A stretch of DNA of 64,000 nucleotides. Origin: Acidobacteriota bacterium. Lineage in GTDB: Bacteria; Acidobacteriota; Holophagae; Holophagales; Holophagaceae. The stretch lies in contig JACPYP010000031.1 in NCBI GenBank assembly GCA_016195985.1, positions 1-64,000 on the forward strand, in the 5' to 3' direction. Position numbers and translations under genes: made by a program. The notes under the pieces are model-generated. The model did no database searches. It was not told where the DNA came from and saw only the letters and a list, made by a program, of their open reading frames with translations. Shown one piece after another: positions 33,883 through 42,682 of the stretch (position 1 is the first letter of the stretch; each line of letters opens with the position of its first letter).

Positions 33883-34851
33883 CTATTTGGCCCGGCAGGC
33901 CAGATAGGCTTCGAGGAAGGCCCTCGGACCGGCCTTGATCAGGGCCGTCACCGCCGCGCGGCCGCGTTGTCGCTCAATCTGGCGGGCGGCATAGGCGCCG
34001 AAGCGGTAGAAGACCCGGTCCCGGTCGTACAGACCCATCATCAGGGCCCGCGTGGCCGGGTCAGCGGGTCCCGGGTTCGAGGCGCTGGCCTTCAGCGCCT
34101 GATGCACCTCCATGAAGCGCCGCTCCAGGCGCTGGATCTGGGCTTCGTCGCGCAGCACGCGGTAGTCTTCGTCTCCATCCAGGCCGCCTTCTTTCTCCCG
34201 GCAGTCCCAGGCCGCCCAGGTGGCCATGCCCTCCAGCTGCAGGGCGTACTCGGCCAGGGCCTGGAGCTGCGCGGCGCTGTGCACGGAATCCATGGCCGGA
34301 GGCGGCTGGTAGGTCATGAAGACGGCGTGCTGGCATTCATGGATGGCCATGTAGCGCAGCTCCCGGAGGTCCCGGTGGAAGGCCGTATGGGCCGCGTTCA
34401 GGCTGGCGGTGCCGGGGCAGGCCACGCCACTGTCGTAGCCGAAGGTGAGGAAGAGCGTCACCGGCTGGGTGGCGTCCGGAGGAAGGGCGCGCCTCACTTC
34501 GGCGGTCCAGCTGGAATCCGCGTTCAAGGCTCCCTGAAAATAGGCCAGGGCTTTGCGCGCCCCCTCGGCCCGGGCCATCCGGGCCTCCCGGGGGGTGACC
34601 AGGGATTGGAGCAAAGCCCGGGCGGAGTCCCGCGGCACCTCGTAATGCCAATTGCGGGCGTGGGTGAGCAGGTGCGCCGCCGCGGGGGTGGCGGCCATTT
34701 CATCGAGAAGGGATTCCTGGCCCGAGCGGAGGTAGTCCAGGGAAAGTTCGGCCAGGCGGGCGTCCAGGCGCACCTGGACGCTTGGGGTTTCAGCCTGGGC
34801 CCCAGGCAGGAATGCTGTGGCCAAAGCCAGGGAGGCATTGCGGATCCACAT
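33883..34851 (-). CDS. Exported HExxH (putative zinc peptidase) protein
   Basis: 322 aa from the ATG at 34851, giving a signal peptide MWIRNASLALATAFLPGAQA|E. RYMAIHECQHAVFMTYQ holds the HExxH zinc motif, with LQALAEYALQLEGMATWAAWDCREKEGGLDGDEDY about 40 residues on, where E-G-x-A-x-W could give the third zinc ligand (gluzincin-like). Resembles DUF5700/DUF2268-type putative peptidases; substrate unknown. Its 3' end is 17 bases from the convergent Crp gene. Confidence 0.6.
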   Translation of the reverse strand: MWIRNASLALATAFLPGAQAETPSVQVRLDARLAELSLDYLRSGQESLLDEMAATPAAAHLLTHARNWHYEVPRDSARALLQSLVTPREARMARAEGARKALAYFQGALNADSSWTAEVRRALPPDATQPVTLFLTFGYDSGVACPGTASLNAAHTAFHRDLRELRYMAIHECQHAVFMTYQPPPAMDSVHSAAQLQALAEYALQLEGMATWAAWDCREKEGGLDGDEDYRVLRDEAQIQRLERRFMEVHQALKASASNPGPADPATRALMMGLYDRDRVFYRFGAYAARQIERQRGRAAVTALIKAGPRAFLEAYLACRAK

Positions 34852-34948
34852 AGACGGTCCCTTGCGGTCGATCGGGAACATCCTTCGACCTGCTCGGGCT
34901 ACGGGAAAGAAGATGGCATGGTTAGGATATATCGCTGATCCGCTGGAG

Positions 34949-36088
34949 CTACACGACCATCACGTAACGCGTTTTGACGCCCGTTTCCAGGCCGCCCGGC
35001 TCGATCCACGCGTAGGCGTCGGCCTGTCCCAGCGTGACCAGGTCGGCGGAGCCCTTGCCTGGCAGGGGGTCGAGGCGGCCTTCCCCCAGCCGGCAGGGGT
35101 GCAGGAGGGGGCGGTCGCCCTTGTTCTTCACGGGGCCCAGCAGGCGGCCGCGGCGCCAGGGATCAGGGGCGGCGCGGCCCTCCAGACGGGCCAGGGCCTG
35201 GGCCAGGAAGAGCAGCCCGTTGATGTAGGCCGATACGGGATTGCCTGGCAGGCCGAGGATGAGCAGGTCGCCCAGCAGGGCCGCCAGCATGGGTTTGCCG
35301 GGCTTGAGGCGGATCTTGTGGAAGAGGATGGTGGCGCCCAGCTCCCGCAGTACCGAGGGCAGGTGGTCGTGGTCGCCCATGCTCACGCCGCCGGAGGTGA
35401 GCAGGATGCGGATGTCGCCGGTGCTTTGCAGGGCCGCCGCCAGGGCGGGCGGATCATCCGGCAGGGACGAGCGCAGCGTCACCTCGGCGCCCAGGGCGTG
35501 GGCCAGGGCGGCGAGCATGGGGCCGTTGGAATCGCGGATCTGGTGAGGCGCGGGGTCCGCCACCAGCTCGTCGCCCGTGGAGGCGACGCCCACGCGGATG
35601 CGCGCCAGGGGCGGGACGGGGGCCCCCTCCTGGGCCAGCAGGGCCACCCGGGCGGCGCTAAGGGGCGCTCCCGCGGGCAGCAGCAGGTCGCCGCACCGGG
35701 CCTGCTCCCCCCGGGGACGGACGTGGTCGCCCGCTTCGGGGGCGGCGGTGGGGCGCACGATGGTTCCGGAGATTTCCAGCTGTTCCACCGGCACGATGGC
35801 ATCGGCCCCGGCGGGCATCGCCGCGCCGGTCATGACGCGCACGGCGGTTCCCGGTCCCACCGTGAAGGCGGCCGGATCACTGCCGGCGTAGAGGGTGCCC
35901 AGCAGCTGGCGCGGCGAACGGCCCTCCGAGGCCCGCAGGGCCACGCCGTCCATGCTGGCGCGATCCGTGGCCGGATCATCCCGGCCGGCCCGCAGCTCCG
36001 GCGAGCCGGGCCCGGGCAGGGCCTCCCAAAGGCGCCGCAGGGCCTCCTCCAGGGGCAGCAGATCGGGGTGGTCGCAACTCATGGCCAT
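34949..36088 (-). CDS. moeA: Molybdopterin molybdenumtransferase
   Basis: 379 aa from the ATG at 36088 (36082 also possible). DRASMDGVALRAS, VRVMTGAAMPAGADAIVPVEQ, VASTGDELV, IRDSNGPMLAALAHALGAEV, ILLTSGGVSMGDHDHLPSVLRELGATILFHKIRLKPGKPMLAALLGDLLILGLPGNPVSAYI are the full MoeA motif set. It inserts molybdenum into adenylylated molybdopterin in the cytoplasm. No other moco genes adjoin it. Confidence 0.95.
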   Translation of the reverse strand: MAMSCDHPDLLPLEEALRRLWEALPGPGSPELRAGRDDPATDRASMDGVALRASEGRSPRQLLGTLYAGSDPAAFTVGPGTAVRVMTGAAMPAGADAIVPVEQLEISGTIVRPTAAPEAGDHVRPRGEQARCGDLLLPAGAPLSAARVALLAQEGAPVPPLARIRVGVASTGDELVADPAPHQIRDSNGPMLAALAHALGAEVTLRSSLPDDPPALAAALQSTGDIRILLTSGGVSMGDHDHLPSVLRELGATILFHKIRLKPGKPMLAALLGDLLILGLPGNPVSAYINGLLFLAQALARLEGRAAPDPWRRGRLLGPVKNKGDRPLLHPCRLGEGRLDPLPGKGSADLVTLGQADAYAWIEPGGLETGVKTRYVMVV

Positions 36089-36210
36089 GTCGTTGATCTT
36101 AGGTGGTTCCTTGATCATTTTATCGAACGCGATGGCGCCCATCGGGTTGGTTCAAGGTTCTTTACTTCTGTTTATGTCATTCATGGATAAACCTAGAGCC
36201 ACCTTCCCAT

Positions 36211-36699
36211 ATGGATCCTCTCCGCAACCCCTATTCCCCGGGCGCTGGCGCACCGCCCCCGGAACTGGCCGGGCGCGAATCCATCCTCGAAGAGGCCCGG
36301 ATCGCCCCGGGGCGGACCAGGGCCGGAAGGATCTCGCTCCGCATCGATCCGGAACCGGGGACCTCGGACAGCGGAGACTTGGAAGCGGATCTGGCCCCAT
36401 TGTTCGTGGCCATCGAAGAGGCGGCCGCGGACCGCGCCGCCGCCGCCGCGATCTGCATCGATGAGCTGCAGTACCTGAAAGAGGTGGAGCGCAGCGCCTT
36501 CATCATGGCGGTCCGCCGGGTATCGCAGCGAAGCCTCCCGCTGATCCTGATCGGGGTTAAGGTTCAAACCGTCGCGCCCCTTCGCGCGGGTCTGATCCGG
36601 AAAGGGATGATTTACAGCCCTTCCTGCGGGGATACCGAATTCACGGTTCCCCTCTTCGATGAGTCCATGAAGGGGATGATACCGGCCATGATCTCCTAG
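36211..36699 (+). pseudogene. Internally deleted AAA/Orc-like ATPase gene
   Basis: MDPLRNPYSPGAGAPPPELAGRESILEEARIAPGRTRAG is the conserved start of a family of stand-alone AAA ATPases. Later AAICIDELQYLKEVERSAFIMAVRRVSQRSLPLILIG is the Walker B (hhhhDE) and sensor region, and GLIRKGMIYSPSCGDTEFTVPLFDESMKGMIP is the usual C-terminus. The Walker A (GxxxxGKT) segment and much of the middle and lid region are missing, leaving 162 aa instead of ~380-400. It has lost ATP-binding capacity and is best read as a decayed gene with in-frame deletions. Confidence 0.7.
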
Positions 36700-36713
36700 G
36701 CGCTCAACCGGAA

Positions 36714-37157
36714 TCAGCCGCGCTTTCCGCTGCGGCCTTCGGCTTCCTTCAGATGCCGGATGTCCATGAGCTGCAAGTCGCGGATGGTGGCTTCGGTCAT
36801 GGAACTGGTCACCTGCGTTTTCACGGCGCCCCAGGCATCGTGCAGGGGGCAGGGATGATCGCCGCCACAGGTGGGAAAGCCCATGATGCACCCCTCCATG
36901 GCATCCGGGCCCTCCAGCGCAGAGACCACTTCTCCGACGGTGATCCGGTGGGAGGGGCGCGTGAGGCGGAAGCCGCCCTTGGGGCCGCGGACGGATTCGA
37001 GGATGTCGCCCTGCACCAGGCCCTGGAGGATCTTCGCCAGGTAGGGCCCGGGGAGGTTCAGTTTCGACGAGAGATCCTTCGCCAGACTGTAACTCCCGTC
37101 TTCTGGAAGGGCCGCGAGGGCGCGGAGGGCATAACCGGTGGCAGTGGAGAAGAGCAT
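36714..37157 (-). CDS. Rrf2-family regulator with three conserved cysteines
   Basis: 147 aa. MLFSTATGYALRALAALPEDGSYSLAKDLSSKLNLPGPYLAKILQGLVQGDILESVRGPKGGFRLTRP is the Rrf2 winged helix, with the RGPKGGFRL wing. The cysteines in GCIMGFPTCGGDHPCPLHDAW (C-X6-C-X5-C) match the Fe-S ligating triad of IscR/NsrR-type sensors, so a [2Fe-2S] or [4Fe-4S] cluster sensing redox, O2 or NO is likely. No isc/suf genes adjoin. The gene is convergent with the broken ATPase. Confidence 0.88.
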   Translation of the reverse strand: MLFSTATGYALRALAALPEDGSYSLAKDLSSKLNLPGPYLAKILQGLVQGDILESVRGPKGGFRLTRPSHRITVGEVVSALEGPDAMEGCIMGFPTCGGDHPCPLHDAWGAVKTQVTSSMTEATIRDLQLMDIRHLKEAEGRSGKRG

Positions 37158-37241
37158 TCCGGAATCCTTTGCACGTTTTAGGATCGGGCCCTTGGATTTC
37201 GGAGTCCAGCCCCATTGTGACCGATGTGGATCAACATTGAA

Positions 37242-38021
37242 TCAGGCAAGGGCCCGCCAGAGCAGCACGAGTCCGATGGCGCTCAGTCCTCCTTCTCGCC
37301 ATCCCAGGCGGCGGGCCGGCATGGGCCGGTAGGGGGCGAGGGCCCTCAGGTAGAGCAGCAGGGTCCAGGCCGTCCAGATGGATCCGGCCAGGTTGCGGGC
37401 GCCGAGCAGCCAGAGGGAGCTGGCGACGAGCAGACCGTGCAGGAGATGGACGGCCATCCGCCGCTGGCGGAGCTCCTTCGCCTCCATTCCATGGGCCTGG
37501 CCCAGGAAGCGCCGCACATGGGCCAGGTTGGCGGCGCCCACGAGGGTGATGAGCCACCAGGCGCGGGTGGCGGCGCCGAGGGAGCCGCCGCCTGCCATGA
37601 GCATGGCCGCCGCCAGTCCGGCGAAGGCGCCTTGGGCGGCGATCTCGACGGGAAGGGAGCGCACGGCGCGGTCCAGATCCGCCCTCAAGGCCAGAAACAC
37701 CAAGGGAGAAATGAGGGCCAGGGGAATCAGGAATTTAAAATCTGAAAAAAACCAGGCCAAGAGGCCGAACCCGGCGACCAGGCCTCCCAGCAGGCACAAA
37801 GCCCGGAACTGGGCGGGATCCTTCTGGCCGTTCAGCACCCGTCGAAGGGCGGGGCGGCTCAGGAAAAAAGCCCCAGCGGCCAGGCCGAGGCTCAGCCCCG
37901 CGAGGCTGGGCTTCAGCAAGAGGCCCAGCACCAGCGGAAATCCCAACATGAACCAAGTCCCGTGCTCGGCGGGAAGCAGGGTGCGCAGGGGCGGCAGGAG
38001 TCGGGTCATTTCGGCATCCAA
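37242..38021 (-). CDS. YwiC-like membrane protein
   Basis: About 255-259 aa (start at 38021, or 38009 giving MTRLLPPLRTLLPAEHGTWFML). The PAEHGTWFMLGFPLVLGLLL opening corresponds to the (P)xxHGAWxM motif of YwiC-like proteins, followed by about eight hydrophobic helices with a conserved-looking LSRPALRRVLNGQKD loop. In Bacillus the namesake gene is near nitrate-respiration genes, but its function is not known. Inner membrane. Confidence 0.75.
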   Translation of the reverse strand: MDAEMTRLLPPLRTLLPAEHGTWFMLGFPLVLGLLLKPSLAGLSLGLAAGAFFLSRPALRRVLNGQKDPAQFRALCLLGGLVAGFGLLAWFFSDFKFLIPLALISPLVFLALRADLDRAVRSLPVEIAAQGAFAGLAAAMLMAGGGSLGAATRAWWLITLVGAANLAHVRRFLGQAHGMEAKELRQRRMAVHLLHGLLVASSLWLLGARNLAGSIWTAWTLLLYLRALAPYRPMPARRLGWREGGLSAIGLVLLWRALA

Positions 38022-38071
38022 AGTCCGAAATAGAGTCTGACCCGGTTTCCGGCCTTACGCCATGCGTTGGA

Positions 38072-40225
38072 TCACACCTCGGAGGCGATGAGGCGCAGGC
38101 CTTCCAGGGCCTCTTCCATGGTGAGGAAGACGGGCAGGTTGGCGGCGCGGAGGCCCTGGCGGTAGAGGTCGAAGAGGGGGCCGCCCTCCACGGCCACGCC
38201 CACCCACTTGCCCGAGGCCTGGGCCAGCCGTGACAGCTCCGTGGCGAAGGCCGTGATGGCCGCGAGGTCCGTGGTGTTCAGCCGCACCGTGAGGGGCACC
38301 AGGCCCACCACCACTGCGTCGGCCTCGGAGGCCATCAGCAGCTTGGCCGTGGCCAGGTAGGCGGCTTCGTTGGCCATGGGGGTGAGGTCCAGGGGCAGGC
38401 GGGCGCTGACGAGGCCCGCGAGGCCTTCGGCTTCGATGGCGGCGGCCAGGGCGGCGGTTTCGGCTTCCGTCAGTTTGGAACCGCGGAAGGGCCCGGTGAG
38501 CAGGTCCGCCGAAGCCACGGACTCGAACCCGGCATTGGTCATGATGGCGACCGTCTTGGGCGAGCCCTTGGGATAGGCGCCCAGCCAGGCCAGGGCCGCA
38601 TCGAAGGTCTCCATGCGCTCGGCGAGCATGACGCCCGCCTGGCGCAGCACGGCGGCCTGCAGGGCGTGGTCGCCCGCGAGCGCGCCCGTGTGGCTGCTGG
38701 CGGCGGCCATGCCTTCCTGGCTGCGGCCCCCCTTGTAGAGGAGCACACGGCGGCCTGAGGCGCGCAGGGTTTTGGCGGCTTCCGCGGTGGCTTGCAGGTC
38801 GCCGGGGGCGAAGCCTTCCAGATAGGCCCCCACCACTTTCACGGCGGGATCGGACGCGAAACCCTTGAAGAAATCAGAGCAGCGCAGGTCCATCTGGTTG
38901 CCGATGGCCACGGCAGCCCGCAGGCCCAGTTCGGCGCGGCGGCTGAGACGGGTGATGAGGAAGGCGCCGCTCTGGCTCACCAGGGCCAGGTGCCCGGGCT
39001 TGGCGGTCAGGGGCAGCTTCACGCCGGGGATGAACAGTGTGTTGAGCGCCTGGTCGGGGCTGAAGAGGCCCAGGCCGTTGGGGCCCACGATGGCGGGGGT
39101 CCACTTGCCGGCGCGGCGGTGCTCGTCGAGGCAAGCCACCAGGCGCTTGCCCAGGCCCTCGGTGTCGGCGCCGTCGCCCAGGCCGCCGGCCACGAGGTAG
39201 ACCACGGTGGCGCCACCGCCCTGGCGGCAGAGCTGCTCCACCACTTCCAGGGTCTGGGGCGCGGGCAGGGACAGGATGAGCTGGTCCGCGGGAGCGGCAG
39301 CCAGATCCGCCACGGAGGCGAGGCAGGGCAGGCCGAGGAATTCCGTGGCGCCGGGCTTGATGAGGCGCAGGGAGCTTTCCGGCAGCTTCGACTGGCGCAC
39401 ATTTTCGAGGATGATGCGGCCCACGGTGCCTTCGCGGCTGGAGACGCCCGCGATGACGAGACGCTGGGGGTTCACCAGGGCCTGGTACCAGGCCGGATCG
39501 GGCGATGCGATGGCGGCTGCCTTGGTCGCGTCCAGGGTGCCCACGCCATCCAAGGCCGTGGGCAGGCCTTCGCTGTCCAGCACGATGGGATTGAGTTCCA
39601 GCAGGGTGACGCCTTCGCGGTCGAGGCCCGCCACGGCGCGCCAGAGGCCCTGTAGGAAGCCCAGGAGCTTCGGTTCGTCGGTGAGCGCCTCGGTGCCCCG
39701 CTGATGGCCCAGCCAGGTGCGGCCCAGCCAATGGGCGCGCAGGTCGGCCAGGGCTTGCTCGGGCGTGACGAGGGCGATGGGCCAGATCATGGGCGGCGCC
39801 ATGGGAGCCCAGGCATCCGCCTGCAGGCCGCCGATGCCGAAGACGACGAGCCAGCCCGCGTCGGGATCGCGCTTGAGGGACACCAACGCTTCCGTGGGCA
39901 GCCCCGACAGCTTCTTGAAGGCCACCTTCTCGCAGACGAGTCCGCCGATCCAGGGGTGCTCGGGCACGCGCTGCTTCATGGCGGCGGCTTCGGCCTTCAG
40001 GGCCTCCACCTCGAAGGCGCCGAAATGCACGGCGCCCTTGTCAGACTTGTGCCACAGCTCGTCCGCGATGCCCTTCAGCACGATGGGCTCGCCGGGGGCG
40101 AAGGGCAGATCGCCGGTTCCGGCGAAGGCCCCGTCGATGAACGCATGGCGGGGCACGCGCAAGCCCGCGGCTGCGAGCAGGCCATAGGCCCGCCCCTCGT
40201 GGAGAAAACCGGTCTTGTGAGTCAT
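38072..40225 (-). CDS. NDP-forming acyl-CoA synthetase, fused, ATP-grasp first
   Basis: 717 aa from the ATG at 40225 (GGAG upstream). The N-terminal ~230 residues are an ATP-grasp domain (EPIVLKGIADELWHKSDKGAVHFG ... LVSLKRDPDAGWLVVFGIGG ... LLELNPIVLDSEG). Then come a CoA-binding Rossmann domain (RLVIAGVSSREGTVGRIILENV) and a succinyl-CoA-ligase-like domain (HLALVSQSGAFLITRLSRRAELGL ... ASSHTGALAGDHALQAAVLRQAGV) with the phospho-histidine in SSHTGALAGD. The enzyme converts acyl-CoA + NDP + Pi to acid + NTP. Many fused members carry the ATP-grasp part at the C-terminus, so the order is notable. It adjoins iorB-iorA, suggesting ATP recovery from aryl-acyl-CoA. Confidence 0.88.
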   Translation of the reverse strand: MTHKTGFLHEGRAYGLLAAAGLRVPRHAFIDGAFAGTGDLPFAPGEPIVLKGIADELWHKSDKGAVHFGAFEVEALKAEAAAMKQRVPEHPWIGGLVCEKVAFKKLSGLPTEALVSLKRDPDAGWLVVFGIGGLQADAWAPMAPPMIWPIALVTPEQALADLRAHWLGRTWLGHQRGTEALTDEPKLLGFLQGLWRAVAGLDREGVTLLELNPIVLDSEGLPTALDGVGTLDATKAAAIASPDPAWYQALVNPQRLVIAGVSSREGTVGRIILENVRQSKLPESSLRLIKPGATEFLGLPCLASVADLAAAPADQLILSLPAPQTLEVVEQLCRQGGGATVVYLVAGGLGDGADTEGLGKRLVACLDEHRRAGKWTPAIVGPNGLGLFSPDQALNTLFIPGVKLPLTAKPGHLALVSQSGAFLITRLSRRAELGLRAAVAIGNQMDLRCSDFFKGFASDPAVKVVGAYLEGFAPGDLQATAEAAKTLRASGRRVLLYKGGRSQEGMAAASSHTGALAGDHALQAAVLRQAGVMLAERMETFDAALAWLGAYPKGSPKTVAIMTNAGFESVASADLLTGPFRGSKLTEAETAALAAAIEAEGLAGLVSARLPLDLTPMANEAAYLATAKLLMASEADAVVVGLVPLTVRLNTTDLAAITAFATELSRLAQASGKWVGVAVEGGPLFDLYRQGLRAANLPVFLTMEEALEGLRLIASEV

Positions 40226-40252
40226 GGTCGGGCTCCAATCAAAACGAATGCA

Positions 40253-40345
40253 CCACGGAGGCACGGAGGACACTGAGAAAAACGCGCGGAGAAAGGCAGA
40301 TCTTCAGCTCCCCGTGTTTCCTCCGCGCCCTCCGCGCCTCCGTGG
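40253..40345. repeat. Palindromic CCACGGAGG intergenic repeat
   Basis: CCACGGAGGCACGGAGGACAC... and its near-complement ...CCCTCCGCGCCTCCGTGG fold into a long imperfect hairpin around a ~50-base centre. Very similar CACGGAGGCACGGAGG elements are dispersed in intergenic regions of many environmental bacteria. Here it fills the gap between iorB and the acyl-CoA synthetase gene. Confidence 0.7.
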
Positions 40346-40354
40346 CGGATCTTT

Positions 40355-40960
40355 TCAGGCCGGCACGGGAATCAAGCCTCGGCCCGCCTGGAAGGCTTCG
40401 ATGTTCTTCTCCGTGACGCTGACACCCTTGGCTTCGAAGCGCTGGCGGATGACGTCGAACCAGACCTCGTTGGTGACGGGCAGGAACATGGAGGCCATGC
40501 CCAGCAGGGCCATGCCCCCCGCCTGCTTGTGCTTGAGCCTGCGGGCCAGATCTTCGGTGTCGATCAGGTGGGCGCCGCGCACGGCCTTCAAGGCCGCATA
40601 GACATCGTCGATGGGCGGGTAGGCCTCCATGCTCATCTGGGGTTCTTCGGAGACCACCAGGTGGCCGTCCATGCGCAGCATGGAGACGTAGCGGAGGGCT
40701 TCCAGCGGTTCCAGGGCGATGAGCAGGTCGGCGGAGCCTTCGTCAATGATGGGCGAGGTCAGCGGCACCTGGGAAAAGCAGACCATGGCGTGGACGCTGC
40801 CGCCCCGCTGGCTCATGCCGTGGATTTCGGATTGCAGAGCATGGAGACCGCTGCGGCGCAGGGCCTCGAGGAGGATCTGGGCGAGGGAGAGAACTCCCTG
40901 GCCGCCGACGCCGGACAGGACGATGCCGTGGATTCGGCTATTGGTGCGGGGATCGCTCAT
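40355..40960 (-). CDS. iorB: Indolepyruvate:ferredoxin oxidoreductase beta subunit
   Basis: 201 aa. GIVLSGVGGQGVLSLAQILLEALRRSGLHALQSEIHGMSQRGGSVHAMVCFSQVPLTSPIIDEGSADLLIALEPLEALRYV is the gamma/alpha-type domain of 2-oxoacid:ferredoxin oxidoreductases (GxGGQG and the HGMSQRGGxV motif). Its ATG overlaps the iorA stop by four bases, so the two are translationally coupled. Confidence 0.93.
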   Translation of the reverse strand: MSDPRTNSRIHGIVLSGVGGQGVLSLAQILLEALRRSGLHALQSEIHGMSQRGGSVHAMVCFSQVPLTSPIIDEGSADLLIALEPLEALRYVSMLRMDGHLVVSEEPQMSMEAYPPIDDVYAALKAVRGAHLIDTEDLARRLKHKQAGGMALLGMASMFLPVTNEVWFDVIRQRFEAKGVSVTEKNIEAFQAGRGLIPVPA

Positions 40961-42636
40961 GGGCGGGCCTCCGAGGTGGCGCTGGCGGGTTCGCTGCAGC
41001 AGGCCTGCTCTGCGCAGGCTTTGAGTTCACGGTCATGTTCTTTCAGGACGCCCCGCCGCATGGATTGGATGCATTCGCGCCGGAAGATGAGCACGGAAGG
41101 GCCAGGATGGCGCAGGGCGCTTTCCACGGCCTTGACGTTGGCGTCGTGCTGCTTGGGCAGGGGCGTCAGCGTCTGGACCTGGCTCTGGGGGATACCCATG
41201 CCCAAAACCATGCGCTCCACCTGGTCGAGGGCCTGGCTCACCTGTTGCCCCGTCATGCCCACCACCCGGTTGTCGAGGATCATGACGGTGACGTTCACGC
41301 CGGAATCCGCAGCGGTGAGCAGGGCGGGCAGGCCGCTATGGCCGAATGTGGAATCGCCGATGACGGCCACAGAGGGCGTCTGGCCCGCCATGGCGGCGCC
41401 CACGGCCATGCTGATGCTGGCGCCCATTTCCACCACGGCGTGGATGGCGCCCATGGGCTCCTGGGCCGCCAGGGTGTAGCAGCCGATGTCGCCGAAGACG
41501 CGGGTTTCAGGGGCACCGACGTTCTTGAGGGCCTCCTGCATGGCCTCGTAGGCGTCCACGTGGCCGCAGCCGTCGCAGAAGCGGGGCGCGCGCACGGGCA
41601 GGTCGAGGGCGATGGCTTCCCGGCTTTCTGAGACGATGAGGCTCAAGGCATTTTTGAGCTGGCGGGGAGTCAGCTCGCCCGTGCGGGGCACGGCGCCATC
41701 CAGGCGGCCATGGACCTTGGCGGAGCCGCGCAGGCCCAACCGCTCCTCCAGCACCGGATAGTCCTCCTCGAAGACGAACACGTCGTCGACCTGGGCCAGG
41801 AAGGCCTGCTCCAGCTGGGGATCCACCGGGTAGGCGGCCACTTCCAGGCGGGGCAGGGCGGTCAGGGCCGGGTACTCCAGCAGCAGCTGGTTGAAGTAGG
41901 CGCGGCCCATGCCGGCCACGGCCACGCCCTGGCGGCTGGTGCCGGGGACCAACTGGTTCATGGAGGAGAGATTCTCGACGAGCCTGGGCTGCTTGGCCAG
42001 GAGGTCCAGGTAGCGGCGGCGGGCATTGGAGGGGATCAGCACCCAGTCCTGGATGGTGTTTTTCGGTGCGACGCCCAGGCCCGTGGGGGCCAGAATCGGC
42101 CGGCGCAGCAGGGCGGCGCGGCAATGAGCCAGGCGGGTCACCAAACGGATCATCACGGGCACCTGCAGGGCCTCGGACAACTCGAAGGCCTTCCATGTGA
42201 AGTCGTAGCATTCCTGGACTGTGCTGGGCTCGAGGCAGGGCAGCCAGGCGAATTCGGCCAGCTTGCGGCTGTCCTGCTCATTCTGGCTGCTGTGCATGCC
42301 GGGATCATCGGCCACCAGCAACACCAGGCCGCCGCGAACGCCGGTCAGTGCCGAATTGGCGTAGGCATCCATGGCCACGTTCAGGCCCACGTGCTTCATG
42401 GTGACGAAGGTGCGGTGCCCGGCGTAGCTCACGCCCATGGCCATGTCGTAGGCCACCTTTTCATTGGCGGCCCAGTGGGCCACCCGGCCTTCCGGAGCCG
42501 CATGGATCATAGCCTCGACATACTCGAACCCCTCGGTGGATGGCGTGCCGGGATACCCGAACGCCCCCTTGATGCCCGCGTCGAAGGCGGCGCAGCCGAT
42601 CGCCTCCACCCCGAGGGCCAACGTGCTCTGATCCAT
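40957..42636 (-). CDS. iorA: Indolepyruvate:ferredoxin oxidoreductase alpha subunit, no Fd domain
   Basis: 559 aa. The pyrimidine-binding domain opens LGVEAIGCAAFDAGIKGAFGYPGTPSTEGFEYV; the TPP domain holds CDGCGHVDAYEAM, TRVFGDIGCYTLAAQEPMGAIHAVVEMGASISMAVGAA and VIGDSTFGHSGLPALLTAADSGVNVTVMILDN. It oxidises aryl 2-oxoacids from Trp, Phe and Tyr to acyl-CoA with reduction of ferredoxin. The usual C-terminal 2[4Fe-4S] ferredoxin domain is absent: the protein ends CIQSMRRGVLKEHDRELKACAEQACCSEPAS..., without CxxCxxCxxxC motifs. CRP-type boxes lie upstream. Confidence 0.9.
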   Translation of the reverse strand: MDQSTLALGVEAIGCAAFDAGIKGAFGYPGTPSTEGFEYVEAMIHAAPEGRVAHWAANEKVAYDMAMGVSYAGHRTFVTMKHVGLNVAMDAYANSALTGVRGGLVLLVADDPGMHSSQNEQDSRKLAEFAWLPCLEPSTVQECYDFTWKAFELSEALQVPVMIRLVTRLAHCRAALLRRPILAPTGLGVAPKNTIQDWVLIPSNARRRYLDLLAKQPRLVENLSSMNQLVPGTSRQGVAVAGMGRAYFNQLLLEYPALTALPRLEVAAYPVDPQLEQAFLAQVDDVFVFEEDYPVLEERLGLRGSAKVHGRLDGAVPRTGELTPRQLKNALSLIVSESREAIALDLPVRAPRFCDGCGHVDAYEAMQEALKNVGAPETRVFGDIGCYTLAAQEPMGAIHAVVEMGASISMAVGAAMAGQTPSVAVIGDSTFGHSGLPALLTAADSGVNVTVMILDNRVVGMTGQQVSQALDQVERMVLGMGIPQSQVQTLTPLPKQHDANVKAVESALRHPGPSVLIFRRECIQSMRRGVLKEHDRELKACAEQACCSEPASATSEARP

Positions 42637-42682
42637 GTCAAACCTCCAGCCATGCCAAGCCGGAAGTATGGTGGGCGCGGCC

